64,000 bases of DNA, from positions 1 to 64,000 of the forward strand of contig NZ_JAMBNZ010000014.1 of NCBI RefSeq assembly GCF_023715365.1, written 5' to 3'. A program made the position numbers and the translations under genes. This DNA is from Georgenia satyanarayanai. Its GTDB lineage: Bacteria; Actinomycetota; Actinomycetes; Actinomycetales; Actinomycetaceae. Under the pieces are notes generated by a model. It did no database searches. It worked only from the letters and a program-made list of their open reading frames with translations, and had not been told where the DNA came from. Positions 9,680 through 18,988 of the stretch are shown here, piece by piece; the stretch's first letter is position 1, and each line of letters starts with the position of its first letter.

Positions 9680-9696
9680 GTAATCGAATCGTGATG
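9680..9696 (+). promoter_or_regulatory. MtrA-like direct repeat upstream of rpfB
   Basis: GTAATC-GAATC-GTGATG fits the GTNACC-N5-GTNACC repeat reported for the MtrA response regulator with C-to-T changes. The complementary strand reads TCACGATTCGATTACAGTC, nearly identical to the sequence before the neighbouring G5/SLT gene, and contains a TACAGT -10 candidate (9682-9677). It lies about 150 bp before the rpfB GTG. Confidence 0.5.
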
Positions 9697-9740
9697 TGGC
9701 GGTCTACGTGAGGTCACTCACCACGTGCTAATCCGCGGGC

Positions 9741-10790
9741 TCAGTACCAGCCGTGGGAGTTGCTGTGGCCGAGGGCGCCGCACGGGGTGCCGTACCGGCC
9801 GCTGATGTAACCGAGGCCCCAGGTGATCTGGGTCGCGGGGTTGGTGCGCCAGTCGGAGCCGGCCGAGGCCATCTTGGAGCCGGGCAGCGACTGCGGGATG
9901 CCGTAGGCGCCGGAGCTGGGGTTCTCGGCGGTGTGGTTCCAGCCCGACTCGCGCTGCCACAGCGTCTCGAGGCAGCTGTACTGGTCTGCGCCCCAGCCGC
10001 GTGCGGCGACCATCTCGGCGGCGATCGCCTTGGGGCTGCCGCCGGTCGGCGCGGCCGCGGGCGGCACCGTGACGGACGCGGAGGAGCTGCTCGAGGACGG
10101 CGCGGCAGGCGCGGGCGCGGGCTCGGCGGTGCCGACCCGGACGACCTCGTCGACCCGCTCGGAGACGACGGCGCGGGCGACGATCTCGCGGCCCGTCTCC
10201 TCACCGCCCGTCGTGGTGATGCGGTAGGTCGTGGCGGTGACGCCGTCGACACCCTCGGTGACGACCTCACGCTCGCCGCGCGGGAGGGTGTCGTCCTCCT
10301 CCTCGACGGTCTCGTGCTCGTCGGTGTCGGTGACGTGCTCGTCGGCGACGTCGACGGTCGTCACCTCCACCGTCATGCCGGCGGAGACGCGCGTGGCCAG
10401 GGGCGCGGAGACGACGTCGTCCTGGTCGACGAGCACGCCCGCGCTGGTGAGGAGCTCGGCGACGGTCGCGGCCTGCGTCGTCAGCTGCTGCGCCTCGCCG
10501 TCGATGACGAGCTCCACGGCCACGCCCTCGAGTGGGGTGCGAGCCTCGAAACGCGAGGCGGCAAGGCCGGCGACGGCCCGGTCGATCGACACGGGCTCGA
10601 CGGTGGCGCCGGCCATGACGACGGGGTCGGTGGCGCCGGCGTCGGGCGCGGTGGTGCCGGCGAAGGCCACGGTGCCGCCGGCGATGACGGCGAGGACGGC
10701 GGCGTGCAGACCGCGCCGGGCGACGGTGCGGACGTGGTTCGCGGGCGTCGCCACCTCGCGGTGACGCGCACGCCTGACGGCATCTGACAC
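9741..10790 (-). CDS. Secreted DUF348-G5-SLT lysozyme-like protein (second Rpf-type hydrolase)
   Basis: 349 aa. Predicted cell-wall lytic enzyme. Architecture: an N-terminal signal/membrane segment (about 27-50), one DUF348 repeat (about 90-140), a G5 domain (about 150-220), an Ala/Ser/Pro linker, then a lysozyme-like SLT domain with presumed catalytic Glu in LWQRESGWN and the C-terminal GALGHSNSHGWY seen in actinobacterial aggregation-promoting/SLT proteins. It sits between tatD and rpfB, where mycobacteria have only rpfB, so it looks like a lineage-specific duplication that swapped the Rpf domain for another lysozyme-fold domain. Its promoter shares the MtrA-like repeat with rpfB. Confidence 0.85.
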   Translation of the reverse strand: MSDAVRRARHREVATPANHVRTVARRGLHAAVLAVIAGGTVAFAGTTAPDAGATDPVVMAGATVEPVSIDRAVAGLAASRFEARTPLEGVAVELVIDGEAQQLTTQAATVAELLTSAGVLVDQDDVVSAPLATRVSAGMTVEVTTVDVADEHVTDTDEHETVEEEDDTLPRGEREVVTEGVDGVTATTYRITTTGGEETGREIVARAVVSERVDEVVRVGTAEPAPAPAAPSSSSSSASVTVPPAAAPTGGSPKAIAAEMVAARGWGADQYSCLETLWQRESGWNHTAENPSSGAYGIPQSLPGSKMASAGSDWRTNPATQITWGLGYISGRYGTPCGALGHSNSHGWY

Positions 10791-10864
10791 AGCATGGTCC
10801 TGTCTGGAGGGAGGGCACCCGGATCGTCGGGACGGACCGGGTGGTGACTGACCTGCGGTAGACC

Positions 10865-10881
10865 GTAACCGATTCGTGACC
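10865..10881 (+). promoter_or_regulatory. MtrA-like direct repeat upstream of the G5/SLT gene
   Basis: GTAACC-GATTC-GTGACC matches GTNACC-N5-GTNACC exactly. It lies 75 bp before the ATG at 10790. On the gene's strand it overlaps a TACGGT -10 candidate (10867-10862), arranged just as at rpfB. Confidence 0.6.
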
Positions 10882-10965
10882 TGTTGGGAAAGGCGGCCGG
10901 ATCCGCATGCTGGTGCGGAAAGATACCCCTGTGGCAGGTGTGGCTGGAGTGACTGGAGGGGTCAA

Positions 10966-11880
10966 CTACCAGGTGTCGTAGACCGCCTCGGTGTTCGCCG
11001 TCAGCCGGTGGCACAGCTCGGCGAGGCCGGTGCCGGTCTCCTCGGCCAGGCGCCGCACGGTGAGCGGCAGGACGTAGGGGGCGTTCGGGTAACCCCGGTA
11101 GGGAGCCGGGGTGAGGTAGGGCGCGTCGGTCTCGACGAGGAGGAGCTCGAGCGGCACCTCGCGCACGGCGGCACGCAGGGTGTCGTTCGCCTTGAAGGTC
11201 ACCGGCCCGGCGACCGACAGGTACCAGCCGTGCTCGGCGCACACGCGGGCCAGGCCGACGTCACCGGAGAAGCAGTGGAAGACGGTCCGCTCGGGGGCGC
11301 CGTCGGCGAGGAGGATCTCGACGACGTCCTCGTGCGCCTCGCGGTCGTGGATCTGCAGCGCCAGACCGAGCTCCTTGGCGAGGGCGATGTGTGTGCGAAA
11401 GGCGGCCCGCTGCACCTCGCGCGCCCGCTCGCCGCCGCGGAAGAAGTCGAGGCCGGTCTCCCCGATGGCTCGCACCCGCTCGTGGCGGGCGAGATCGGCG
11501 ACCCGGGCGACGGCGTCGTCCAGAGACGTCTCATGACGGGGCGCGACCGCGGGGTCCAGGCCATCGGGGGCCACCTCGCGGACGCCGGCGTGGAGCGGCA
11601 CCTCGTTGGGGTGGATGGCGAGCGCTGCGACGACCTGCGGGTGCTCCTCGGCGAGCGCGACGCTGCCGGCGAGGGTGTCGAGGTCGCAGCCCACCTGGAC
11701 CATGCGGGCGACGCCCACCGACGCGGCCCGCTCGAGCTGCTCGGCCAGGGTCAGCGGCACGATGCCCTCGCGCACGCCCGGATCTTCCTCGGCCCCCACC
11801 GGGAAGTGAGTGTGGTTGTCGACGACGGCGGCGGGCAGCGCCTCGGGCAGCGGCGGCCAGCCGCGCTCGCGCGGGCTCAC
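10966..11880 (-). CDS. tatD: TatD-family metal-dependent hydrolase/DNase
   Basis: 304 aa from GTG 11880, which overlaps the metG stop (GTGA). TIM-barrel metallohydrolase; relatives act as 3'-5' DNases in repair and quality control. Metal ligands: DNHTHF near residue 22, the Glu in GETGLDFF, His in [14 protein letters not shown], and Asp in [14 protein letters not shown] near the end. metG-tatD-rpf order is conserved in actinobacteria. Housekeeping; the physiological substrate in actinobacteria is not settled. Confidence 0.92.
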   Translation of the reverse strand: MSPRERGWPPLPEALPAAVVDNHTHFPVGAEEDPGVREGIVPLTLAEQLERAASVGVARMVQVGCDLDTLAGSVALAEEHPQVVAALAIHPNEVPLHAGVREVAPDGLDPAVAPRHETSLDDAVARVADLARHERVRAIGETGLDFFRGGERAREVQRAAFRTHIALAKELGLALQIHDREAHEDVVEILLADGAPERTVFHCFSGDVGLARVCAEHGWYLSVAGPVTFKANDTLRAAVREVPLELLLVETDAPYLTPAPYRGYPNAPYVLPLTVRRLAEETGTGLAELCHRLTANTEAVYDTW

Positions 11881-13679
11881 GACGCGTCGACGCCGAGGCG
11901 GGCCAGCTCCTCCTCGACGACGGAGTCGTCGAGCTTGGTGAAGACCGGAACGGGCTTGGCAACGGGCTCCCCCACCCGGACAGGGCGCCGGCCCCAGGTG
12001 GGGACGCCGGTGTAGTCACCGGTGATGACGGGGTAGCCCGGTCCGCCGTCGAGGTCCTCGACCTCCTCGATCCGCGGGAGCGGGGCGACGTCGCCGGTGC
12101 CGCCGATGACGGCGTCGACGGTGTTGGCGCTGTGCGGGAGGAAGGGGCTGAGCATGACGTTGAGGTCGCTCACCGCCTGCGCGGCGACGTGGAGGATGGT
12201 GGCCCGGCGCTCCTGCTCGGACTCGTCCTTGAGCTTGTAGGGCTCCATGTCGGTGATGTACTTGTTCGCCTCGCCCACCAGGCGCATGACCTCGGCGATC
12301 GCGGCGCGCTGGCGGTGGCGGGAGATGAGGTCCCCGACCGTGGCGAAGCCGGCCCCGACCTGGGCGAGCAGGGCGCGGTCGGGGTCGGTGAGCTCACCGG
12401 CGGGGGGCACCTGGCCGATGTTCTTGTGGATCATCGAGGCCGTGCGGTTGACGAGGTTGCCCCAGCCGGCGACGAGCTCGCCGTTGGTGCGACGCACGAA
12501 CTCCGTCCAGGTGAAGTCGCTGTCCTGGTTCTCCGGCCCGGCGACGGAGATGAAGTAGCGCAGCGCGTCGGGCTGGTAGCGCTCGAGGACGTCGCGCACG
12601 AAGATGACGACGCCGCGCGAGGAGGAGAACTTCTTGCCCTCCATGGTGAGGAACTCGCTCGAGACGACCTCGGTGGGCAGGTTGAGGACGCCGTACTCCC
12701 CGGGCTCGCCGCCGCGCTGGCCCTCACCGTTGTGGGCGAGGAGCTCGGCAGGCCAGATCTGGGAGTGGAAGACGATGTTGTCCTTGCCCATGAAGTAGTA
12801 GGACAGCGCCTCCGGGTCGTTCCACCAGCGGCGCCACGCGTCGGGGTCGCCGGTGCGGCGGGCCCACTCGATCGACGCGGAGAGGTAGCCGATGACGGCG
12901 TCGAACCACACGTACAGCCGCTTGGTCGGCTGGTCGCGCCATCCCTCCAGCGGCACCGGGATGCCCCAGTCGATGTCGCGGGTCATCGCGCGCGGGCGGA
13001 TCTCGGCGAGGATGTTCTTGGAGAAGCGGATGACGTTGGGGCGCCACGTACCCGAGGCCTCGCGCCCGTCGAGCCACTCCCCCAGCGCCTCGGCCAGCGC
13101 GGGCAGGTCGAGGAAGAAGTGCTGGGTCTGGACGAACTGCGGCGTCTCGCCGTTGATCCGCGAGCGCGGGTCGATGAGGTCGGTGGGGTCGAGCTGGTTG
13201 CCGCAGCTGTCGCACTGGTCCCCGCGCGCGCCGGTGTAGCCGCAGATGGGGCAGGTGCCCTCGATGTAGCGGTCGGGCAGCGTGCGGCCGGTGGACGGGG
13301 AGATCGCGCTCTGCGTGGTCTGCTCGACCATGTAGCCGTTCTCGTGGACGGCCCGGAACATCTCCTGGACGACGGCGTAGTGGTTGCGCGTCGTCGTGCG
13401 GGTGAACAGGTCGTAGGACAGGCCGAGCGCGACGAGGTCCTCGACGATGAGGCGGTTGTTGCGGTCGGCGAGCTCCCGGGCGGAGACGTTGGCCGCGTCG
13501 GCCGCGACGAGGATCGGGGTGCCGTGCTCGTCGGTGCCGGAGACCATGAGGACGTCGTGGCCCGCCATGCGCATGTAGCGGGAGAAGACGTCGGAGGGAA
13601 CGCCGAAGCCGGCCACGTGCCCGATGTGGCGCGGGCCGGAGGCATAGGGCCAGGCCACCGCCGAGAGGATGCTCGTCAT
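11877..13679 (-). CDS. metG: Methionyl-tRNA synthetase
   Basis: 600 aa class I synthetase charging tRNA-Met. ATP site HIGH appears literally in [11 protein letters not shown] near residue 18; the KMSKS equivalent is KKFSSSRG. A four-cysteine zinc knuckle [18 protein letters not shown] sits in the connective domain near residue 145. The C-terminal anticodon-binding helical domain is present; there is no fused C-terminal EMAP domain, which is usual for this group. The ATG at 13679 is 6 nt after a TAGGCT box, so the mRNA is probably leaderless. Confidence 0.96.
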   Translation of the reverse strand: MTSILSAVAWPYASGPRHIGHVAGFGVPSDVFSRYMRMAGHDVLMVSGTDEHGTPILVAADAANVSARELADRNNRLIVEDLVALGLSYDLFTRTTTRNHYAVVQEMFRAVHENGYMVEQTTQSAISPSTGRTLPDRYIEGTCPICGYTGARGDQCDSCGNQLDPTDLIDPRSRINGETPQFVQTQHFFLDLPALAEALGEWLDGREASGTWRPNVIRFSKNILAEIRPRAMTRDIDWGIPVPLEGWRDQPTKRLYVWFDAVIGYLSASIEWARRTGDPDAWRRWWNDPEALSYYFMGKDNIVFHSQIWPAELLAHNGEGQRGGEPGEYGVLNLPTEVVSSEFLTMEGKKFSSSRGVVIFVRDVLERYQPDALRYFISVAGPENQDSDFTWTEFVRRTNGELVAGWGNLVNRTASMIHKNIGQVPPAGELTDPDRALLAQVGAGFATVGDLISRHRQRAAIAEVMRLVGEANKYITDMEPYKLKDESEQERRATILHVAAQAVSDLNVMLSPFLPHSANTVDAVIGGTGDVAPLPRIEEVEDLDGGPGYPVITGDYTGVPTWGRRPVRVGEPVAKPVPVFTKLDDSVVEEELARLGVDAS

Positions 13680-13685
13680 GGGACC

Positions 13686-13691
13686 AGCCTA
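13686..13691 (-). promoter_or_regulatory. Leaderless -10 box of metG
   Basis: TAGGCT on the minus strand, 6 nt from the metG ATG; there is no ribosome-binding site between them. Confidence 0.55.
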
Positions 13692-13730
13692 GTTGCCCGC
13701 GCGCCGCCCCCCGGAGCCGGGGTCCCCCTC

Positions 13731-13782
13731 GCCGCCGACAGCTCACTTGTTACGGGCGACCCGCCTCGCCGACAGCCGGATC
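13731..13782. repeat. Intergenic repeat with two CGCCGACAGC copies
   Basis: CGCCGACAGC occurs at 13733-13742 and 13767-13776. The second copy extends to CGCCGACAGCCGGAT, whose reverse complement recurs at 15012-15026. It lies between pncA (stop 13848) and metG (start 13679). The remaining ~65 bp to pncA contain nothing recognisable. Confidence 0.55.
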
Positions 13783-13847
13783 ACGCCGACGACGTGCCCC
13801 AGCTGAAGCAGCTGCGCGCGGTGGCCCCGGAGTAGCCTGCGGCCCCG

Positions 13848-14423
13848 TCAGCGCGAGGGCGTGATCTCCACGCCTGCCTCGCGCAGCTGCGCCCGCGCCA
13901 GCTCCCCCTGCTCCGGGGTGACCGGCGCGGTGAGGTCGCTGAGCACCCGCGCGGACATGCCGGCCCTCACCGCGTCGAGCGCCGTCTCCTTGACGCAGTG
14001 GGACTCGGCGAGCCCGACGACGTCGACCGCGTCCACGCCGTCGAGCAGCTGGGCGAGGGTGCGCCCCTCGCCGTCGGTGCCCTCGAAGCCGGAGTACGCG
14101 GCGGCGTACTGGCCCTTCTTCACCGAGGCATCCGGGGCGAGGTCCGCGAGCGCCGGGTGCAGCTCGGCCTCCGCCGTCCCGGCGACGCCGTGCGGCGGCC
14201 AGGTGTCGACGTAGTCCGGCTCCTCGGGCGGGGTGGCGAAGTGGCGGCCGGGGTCGATGTGCCAGTCCTGCGTCGTCACGACGAGCGCGTACCGGTCACG
14301 GTAGGCAGCGGCGTACGCGGCGACGGCCTGGGCGACGGCGGTGCCTCCCGCCACCGGCAGCGCGCCACCCTCGCAGAAGGTGGGCTGGACGTCGACGACG
14401 AGCAGGGCACGACGCTCGGACAT
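13848..14423 (-). CDS. pncA: Nicotinamidase/pyrazinamidase
   Basis: 191 aa from ATG 14423, with a GAGGAGG ribosome-binding site. Isochorismatase-fold amidase that hydrolyses nicotinamide to nicotinic acid in the NAD salvage pathway. The catalytic triad is visible: Asp in LLVVDVQPTF near residue 11, Lys in SVKKGQYAAAY, and the Cys nucleophile in GLAESHCVKETALDA. The metal-binding segment TQDWHIDPGRHFA contains the expected Asp and two His. The frame is open further upstream but that part overlaps the divergent promoter of the next gene. Confidence 0.93.
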   Translation of the reverse strand: MSERRALLVVDVQPTFCEGGALPVAGGTAVAQAVAAYAAAYRDRYALVVTTQDWHIDPGRHFATPPEEPDYVDTWPPHGVAGTAEAELHPALADLAPDASVKKGQYAAAYSGFEGTDGEGRTLAQLLDGVDAVDVVGLAESHCVKETALDAVRAGMSARVLSDLTAPVTPEQGELARAQLREAGVEITPSR

Positions 14424-14501
14424 GGGGGCCTCCTCAACACGCGGTGAACGGTCCCATCGTTCCACGGCCGCCATTCCCGTGTCCGCCGGGCTCCCCGGTC
14501 G

Positions 14502-14507
14502 TAGAGT
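14502..14507 (+). promoter_or_regulatory. -10 box of the single-domain Usp gene
   Basis: TAGAGT, 6 nt before the ATG at 14514. The intervening GGAGGC could act as a ribosome-binding site only if transcription starts further upstream. Confidence 0.45.
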
Positions 14508-14513
14508 GGAGGC

Positions 14514-15002
14514 ATGGCCGACGACGACGCGCGCCAGAGCTGGACCATGGCCGGCATCCACACGGCCGTGGAGATCGACGGCGGGGTCCTGGTGGGTGAC
14601 GACGGCTCGGCCTGCGCCGGCCAGGCCCTGCGCTACGCGGCCGCCGAAGCCGCGCGTCGCGGCGCCGACCTGCACGTCCTGCGCGCGTGGAGCATCCCGA
14701 CGGCGGTGCGGCCTCCCGACGCCCCCTTCGGGACGACGCCCTCGATCGTCGAGATGCAGGACGCGACCCTCGCCGAGACCCGCCGCCGCGCCGAGAAGGC
14801 GGCCGCGGAGCACCCCGACGTCACCGTGCACGCGCACACGGCGTTCGGGAGGGCCGGCCGGGCCCTGGTGTCGGCGGCGGGCGGCGCGGACGTCCTCGTC
14901 GTCGGCTCCAAGGGACGGTCCAAGATCGCGGACATGCTCGTCGGCTCGACCGCCGCGGCGTGCATCCGCGAGGCGAAGGTCCCCGTCGTCGTCGTGCGCT
15001 GA
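14514..15002 (+). CDS. Universal stress protein, single domain
   Basis: 162 aa. UspA-fold protein, probably ATP-binding: the beta-1 motif VLVGDDGSACA and the nucleotide loop GSKGRSKIADMLVGSTAAAC (G2xG9xGS pattern) are intact. An ~20-residue extension precedes the domain. Actinobacterial Usps respond to hypoxia, redox and dormancy signals. A second, tandem-domain Usp lies at 57184-58116. Confidence 0.88.
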   Translation: MADDDARQSWTMAGIHTAVEIDGGVLVGDDGSACAGQALRYAAAEAARRGADLHVLRAWSIPTAVRPPDAPFGTTPSIVEMQDATLAETRRRAEKAAAEHPDVTVHAHTAFGRAGRALVSAAGGADVLVVGSKGRSKIADMLVGSTAAACIREAKVPVVVVR

Positions 15003-15011
15003 GCCGGAGGA

Positions 15012-15050
15012 ATCCGGCTGTCGGCGGGGCAGTACCGCCCCGCCCGGCGA
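15012..15050. terminator. Bidirectional hairpin carrying the CGCCGACAGC repeat
   Basis: A perfect 8-bp stem GGCGGGGC/GCCCCGCC (15023-15030, 15037-15044) with a 6-nt loop lies between the convergent usp and rsmI stops. The left flank contains GCTGTCGGCG (15017-15026), the reverse complement of the shared 10-mer. Confidence 0.65.
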
Positions 15051-15061
15051 GAGCTGAGCTG

Positions 15062-15985
15062 TTACTGGCGGGCGTCCAGGGCGGCCTGGTAGAGGTCGCG
15101 CTTGCTCAGGCCGGTCTCGGCGGCGACGGCGGCGGCGGCGTCCTTGAGGCGCTCGCCCGCGGCGGCCCGGGCGACGACACCGGCGACGTGGTCCTCCAGC
15201 CGTGCCTCGCGCAGCTCCGCGCCGGCCACAACCACCGTCACCTCACCCCGCACACCGCCGGCGGCCCACTCGGCCAGCTCTGTGAGCGTCCCGCGTTGGA
15301 CCTCCTCGAAGGTCTTCGTCAGCTCGCGGCACACGGCGGCGCGGCGCTCGGTGCCGAAGGCCCGCGCCATCGCCTCGAGCGTCTCACCCACCCGGTGCGG
15401 GGAGTCGAAGAGCACCATCGTGCGGCGCTCGTCCGCGAGCGCCCCGAACACCTTGTCCCGCTCCCCCGGCCGGCGGGGGGCGAAGCCCTCGAAGCTGAAC
15501 CGGTCGGTCGCCAGCCCGGAGACCGCGAGTGCCGTGAGCACAGCACTGGGCCCGGGCAGCACGCTCACCGGCACGTCCGCCGCGACGGCGGCGTCGACGA
15601 GCCGGTAGCCGGGGTCGGACACCGAGGGCATGCCGGCGTCGGACACGACGAGCACCCGTCGCCCGGCACGCGCCTCCTCCACCAGGCGCGGCGCCCGCTC
15701 ACGCTCGTTGTGCTCGTGGAAGCTGAGCATCTCCCCGCCCACCCACACCCCCAGGCGCTTGGCCAGGGCGAGCATGCGGCGGGTGTCCTCGGCGGCGACG
15801 ACGTCGGCCTCCGCGAGCGCGCGCACGAGCCGCGGCGGCGCGTCCCCCGCGTCCCCGATCGGAGTGGCGGCAAGGACGATCTGCCCGCCCTCCCCGCGCC
15901 AGGGCGAGCCGCCGACGGCGGAGGTCGCGTCGTCGTCGTCCGCCACGGCGTCGTCGTTCTCGGGCTCCTCGACCGGCTCAGTCAT
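15062..15985 (-). CDS. rsmI: 16S rRNA (cytidine1402-2'-O)-methyltransferase
   Basis: 307 aa from ATG 15985. Tetrapyrrole-methylase-fold SAM enzyme that methylates the ribose of C1402 in the decoding centre. Diagnostic segments: [15 protein letters not shown] near residue 38, [30 protein letters not shown] and the [11 protein letters not shown] loop. The first ~35 residues are acidic and low-complexity. Divergent from pmt, an arrangement also found in mycobacteria (recalled). Confidence 0.94.
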   Translation of the reverse strand: MTEPVEEPENDDAVADDDDATSAVGGSPWRGEGGQIVLAATPIGDAGDAPPRLVRALAEADVVAAEDTRRMLALAKRLGVWVGGEMLSFHEHNERERAPRLVEEARAGRRVLVVSDAGMPSVSDPGYRLVDAAVAADVPVSVLPGPSAVLTALAVSGLATDRFSFEGFAPRRPGERDKVFGALADERRTMVLFDSPHRVGETLEAMARAFGTERRAAVCRELTKTFEEVQRGTLTELAEWAAGGVRGEVTVVVAGAELREARLEDHVAGVVARAAAGERLKDAAAAVAAETGLSKRDLYQAALDARQ

Positions 15986-16014
15986 CCGTCCAGTGTGTCC
16001 CACCCGCGACGACC

Positions 16015-16020
16015 TAGACT
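16015..16020 (+). promoter_or_regulatory. Leaderless -10 box of pmt
   Basis: TAGACT followed by 7 nt and the GTG start at 16028; no ribosome-binding site. Confidence 0.55.
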
Positions 16021-16027
16021 CACCCCC

Positions 16028-17854
16028 GTGACAGCGCCGCATGACGACACCGACGGCCCGGGCCCGGTCGCCACCGCGCAGGCGGCGCCCGAGCGGACGG
16101 ACGACCGAAGCGCGGCGGAGATCGAGACGGACCTCGCCTCCCGCCTGCAGCGCCCGGGACCCACCGACCGGCTCTGGGGCTGGATCGGCCCGCTCGTCGT
16201 CACCGCCCTCGCCGCGGTGCTGCGCCTGGTCAACCTCAACCACCCCACGCGGCTGGTCTTCGACGAGACCTACTACGTCAAGCAGGCCTACTCTCTGCTC
16301 ACCCTCGGTTACGAGGGTGAGTGGGACGGGGAGAACGAGGACGTCAACGCGCGCTTCCGGGAGGGCGACTTCTCCGACCTCACCGCGGACCCCGACTACG
16401 TCGTCCACCCGCAGATCGGCAAGTGGCTCATCGCGATCGGGCTGCGCCTGTTCGGTGCGGACAACGGCGCCGGCTGGCGCTTCTCGGCGGCCGTCGCCGG
16501 TGCGCTCACCGTCCTCGTCGTCGCGCGCATCGGCCGCCGGCTCACCGGCTCCACGCTCCTCGGCTGCGCTGCCGGTCTCCTCCTCGCCGTCGACGGCCTC
16601 CACCTCACCGGCTCGCGCATCGGGCTGCTCGACGTCTTCCTCGGGCTCTTCGTCGTCGCCGCGCTCGCGGCCGTGCTCCTCGACCGGGAGCAGTCCCGCC
16701 GGCGCCTTGCCCACACCGCGGCCGCGGACCTCGCCGCGCGCGGGGACGGGCGCCTGTCCGACCCCTGGGGCCCGCGCACCGGCATGCGCTGGTGGCTCGT
16801 CCTCGCCGGTGTGCTCCTCGGGCTCGGCGGTGGGGTCAAGTGGTCGGCGATCTACGCGCTCGCCGTCTTCGGGATCCTCGTCGTCGTGTGGGACCTGTGC
16901 GCCCGCCGCGCCGTCGGGGCACGGCTGTGGTTCGGCGCGGGCGTCTTCCGCGGTGGCGTGCCCGCCTTCCTCGCCCTCGTCCCGGTCGCGCTGCTCACCT
17001 ACGTCGCCGGGTGGGCGTCATGGTTCGCCAACACCGGCGCCTACCTGCGCACGTGGGCCGCTGACGAGGTCGCCGAGACGGGGACCGTCGTGCGCTCGTG
17101 GCTGCCCGACGCGCTCAACTCCCTGTGGGAGTACCACCTGCGCGCCTGGGACTTCCACAACGGGCTCGACTCCGAGCACTCCTACGAGGCCCACCCCGCC
17201 GGCTGGCTGCTCCAGCTACGGCCCACGTCCTTTTACTGGGAGAGCCCCGCCCCCGGCGACTGCGGCGCCGACCGCTGCGTCCAGGCGATCTCCTCCGTCG
17301 GCAACCCCGTCGTGTGGTGGCTCGGGCTCCTCGCGCTCGTCGCGATCCTGTGGATGGCGATCGCCCGCCGCGACTGGCGCGCCTGGGTGGTCCTCGCCGG
17401 CTACGCGGCCGTGTACGTCCCGTGGCTCGCCTACTCCCACCGCACGATCTTCACCTTCTACGCCATCGCGCTGGCCCCGTACGTCGCCCTCGCCGTCGTC
17501 CTCGCCGTCGCGTGGGTGGGCGGCCTCCTGCCACCCCTCCACGGTCCCGCCCGCCGGCCCGGGCACCTGCCGGACGAGGACGACGACGGCGGCCCCCTGC
17601 CGTCCGCGCCGCTCACCGACGACTCGTGGCTGTCCCGTCCCGCCACCGCGCCCGTCGCCACCGCGGTCGCCGTCGCCGACGTCGACGACGACGCTCCCGA
17701 GCCGGCCCGCAGCACCCGGCTCGGTCACGTCCTGCTCGCCGTCGTCTGCCTCGCGGCAGTCGCCGCCCTCGTGTGGTTCTGGCCGGTGTGGACCGGCCAG
17801 ACCCTGTCCTACGACATGTGGCGCGCGCGCATGTGGCTCGGCTCCTGGATCTGA
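16028..17854 (+). CDS. pmt: Polyprenyl-phosphate-mannose:protein mannosyltransferase (PMT/GT39)
   Basis: 608 aa integral membrane protein. It transfers mannose from polyprenyl-phosphomannose to Ser/Thr of proteins crossing the membrane through Sec. The first extracytoplasmic loop carries the catalytic acidic motif [16 protein letters not shown], and [19 protein letters not shown] matches the family HPPLGK motif. About 10-12 membrane segments follow, with a central loop beginning [20 protein letters not shown]. An acidic 50-residue stretch precedes the last membrane helix. Secreted targets could include the wall hydrolases and lipoproteins in this window (inference). Confidence 0.93.
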   Translation: MTAPHDDTDGPGPVATAQAAPERTDDRSAAEIETDLASRLQRPGPTDRLWGWIGPLVVTALAAVLRLVNLNHPTRLVFDETYYVKQAYSLLTLGYEGEWDGENEDVNARFREGDFSDLTADPDYVVHPQIGKWLIAIGLRLFGADNGAGWRFSAAVAGALTVLVVARIGRRLTGSTLLGCAAGLLLAVDGLHLTGSRIGLLDVFLGLFVVAALAAVLLDREQSRRRLAHTAAADLAARGDGRLSDPWGPRTGMRWWLVLAGVLLGLGGGVKWSAIYALAVFGILVVVWDLCARRAVGARLWFGAGVFRGGVPAFLALVPVALLTYVAGWASWFANTGAYLRTWAADEVAETGTVVRSWLPDALNSLWEYHLRAWDFHNGLDSEHSYEAHPAGWLLQLRPTSFYWESPAPGDCGADRCVQAISSVGNPVVWWLGLLALVAILWMAIARRDWRAWVVLAGYAAVYVPWLAYSHRTIFTFYAIALAPYVALAVVLAVAWVGGLLPPLHGPARRPGHLPDEDDDGGPLPSAPLTDDSWLSRPATAPVATAVAVADVDDDAPEPARSTRLGHVLLAVVCLAAVAALVWFWPVWTGQTLSYDMWRARMWLGSWI

Positions 17855-17887
17855 TCTCACGTTCCGCCCATCCGCAGCGTCTACGGG

Positions 17888-18382
17888 GTGATGATGACCA
17901 ACCCGCCCTTCGAGCAGGTCGTGGCCCGCCACGGCGCGACGGTGCTGCGCGTGTGCCGCGCCGTCGTCGGCCCCGACGACGCCGACGACGCCTGGTCGGA
18001 GACCTTCCTCGCCGCGCTGCGCGCCTACCCGGACCTGGGCGCGGGGGCGAACCTCGAGGCGTGGCTCGTGAGGATCGCCCACCGCAAGGCCGTCGACCAG
18101 CTCCGCGCCCGCGCCCGCCGGCCCGTGCCCGTGCCGGCGCTGCCCGAGCGGCCCGCGCCCGGCGCCGAGCCGGAGGACGCCGCGGAGGTGTGGGCCGCCG
18201 TCGCCGCGCTGCCCGAGAAGCAGCGCCTGGCCATGGCCTACCACCACCTCGCCGGCCTCCCCTACGCCGAGGTCGCCGCGATCGTCGGCGGCACCACGGA
18301 CGCCGCCCGGCGCGCCGCCGCCGACGGCATGACCACCCTGCGCCGCCGTTACGGCGCCCCCAGCCGAGGAGACCGCCGATGA
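17888..18382 (+). CDS. RNA polymerase sigma-70 family factor (ECF type)
   Basis: 164 aa. Region 2 (FEQVVARHGATVLRVCRAVVG...AWSETFLAALRAYP) and region 4 (LPEKQRLAMAYHHLAGLPYAEVAAIVG) are recognisable. It is short, with a loose linker of Pro/Arg repeats. The start could be GTG 17888, ATG 17891 or ATG 17894; none has a convincing ribosome-binding site. The stop overlaps ogt (ATGA), so the pair is coexpressed. The second half of region 4 (RAAADGMTTLRRRYG) is weakly conserved, so it could act as an accessory regulator rather than a classical sigma factor. No anti-sigma gene is adjacent. Confidence 0.8.
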   Translation: MMMTNPPFEQVVARHGATVLRVCRAVVGPDDADDAWSETFLAALRAYPDLGAGANLEAWLVRIAHRKAVDQLRARARRPVPVPALPERPAPGAEPEDAAEVWAAVAALPEKQRLAMAYHHLAGLPYAEVAAIVGGTTDAARRAAADGMTTLRRRYGAPSRGDRR

Positions 18383-18966
18383 GCGCCCTGTTCCCACCCG
18401 CCGAGCCCGCCGACCTCGAGCGCCTGCACGCCCGCCTCGCCGACGACGCCGCCCGCGAGGGGGTCCTCGACGTCGCCTACCGCACCGTCGACTCCCCCGT
18501 GGGCCGGCTGCTGCTCGCCGCCACCCCGCGCGGCCTGGTCCGCGTCGCCTACGGCTTCGAGAACCACGAGCACGTCGTGGCCGACCTCGCGCAGCGGGTG
18601 GGCCCTCGCGTCCTGCACGCCCCCGCCCAGCTCGAGGAGGCCGCCCGGCAGCTGGAGGAGTACTTCGCCCGCACCCGGACCCGTTTCGAGCTCGACGTCG
18701 ACCTCGCGCTCTCCCGCGGCTTCCGCCGCACCGTCCTCGAGTACCTCATGACGATCGACTACGGGCAGACCGAGAGCTACACCGAGGTCGCCGGCCACGT
18801 CGGCAACCCCCGGGCGGTGCGCGCCGTCGGCTCGGCCTGTGCGACGAACCCGCTGCCGATCGTCGTGCCGTGCCACCGGGTGCTGCGCAGCGACGGCGGC
18901 GTGGGCGGCTACCTCGGCGGGCTGGCCGCCAAGGAGCTGCTGCTCGAGCTCGAGCGCGCGGCCTGA
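18379..18966 (+). CDS. ogt: Methylated-DNA-protein-cysteine methyltransferase
   Basis: 195 aa from the ATG overlapping the sigma gene stop. Suicide repair protein that removes alkyl groups from O6-alkylguanine onto its own cysteine. The active site is IVVPCHRVLRSDGGVGGYLGG, with the acceptor Cys in PCHRV; the helix-turn-helix DNA-binding part and the arginine finger region (GNPRAVRAVGSACATNP) are intact. Pairing with a sigma factor suggests alkylation or genotoxic-stress control, analogous in logic to ada regulons but with different proteins. Confidence 0.93.
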   Translation: MSALFPPAEPADLERLHARLADDAAREGVLDVAYRTVDSPVGRLLLAATPRGLVRVAYGFENHEHVVADLAQRVGPRVLHAPAQLEEAARQLEEYFARTRTRFELDVDLALSRGFRRTVLEYLMTIDYGQTESYTEVAGHVGNPRAVRAVGSACATNPLPIVVPCHRVLRSDGGVGGYLGGLAAKELLLELERAA

Positions 18967-18988
18967 GCCCGTCGTGGGAGGCTCAGGC

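Noticed and set aside
9530-10965. c-di-AMP riboswitch in the leaders of the two Rpf-type genes
   Set aside because: Looked for the GGGTGAA and CTxACCTCGTxGGC blocks and did not find them; only the NlpC/P60 gene has them.
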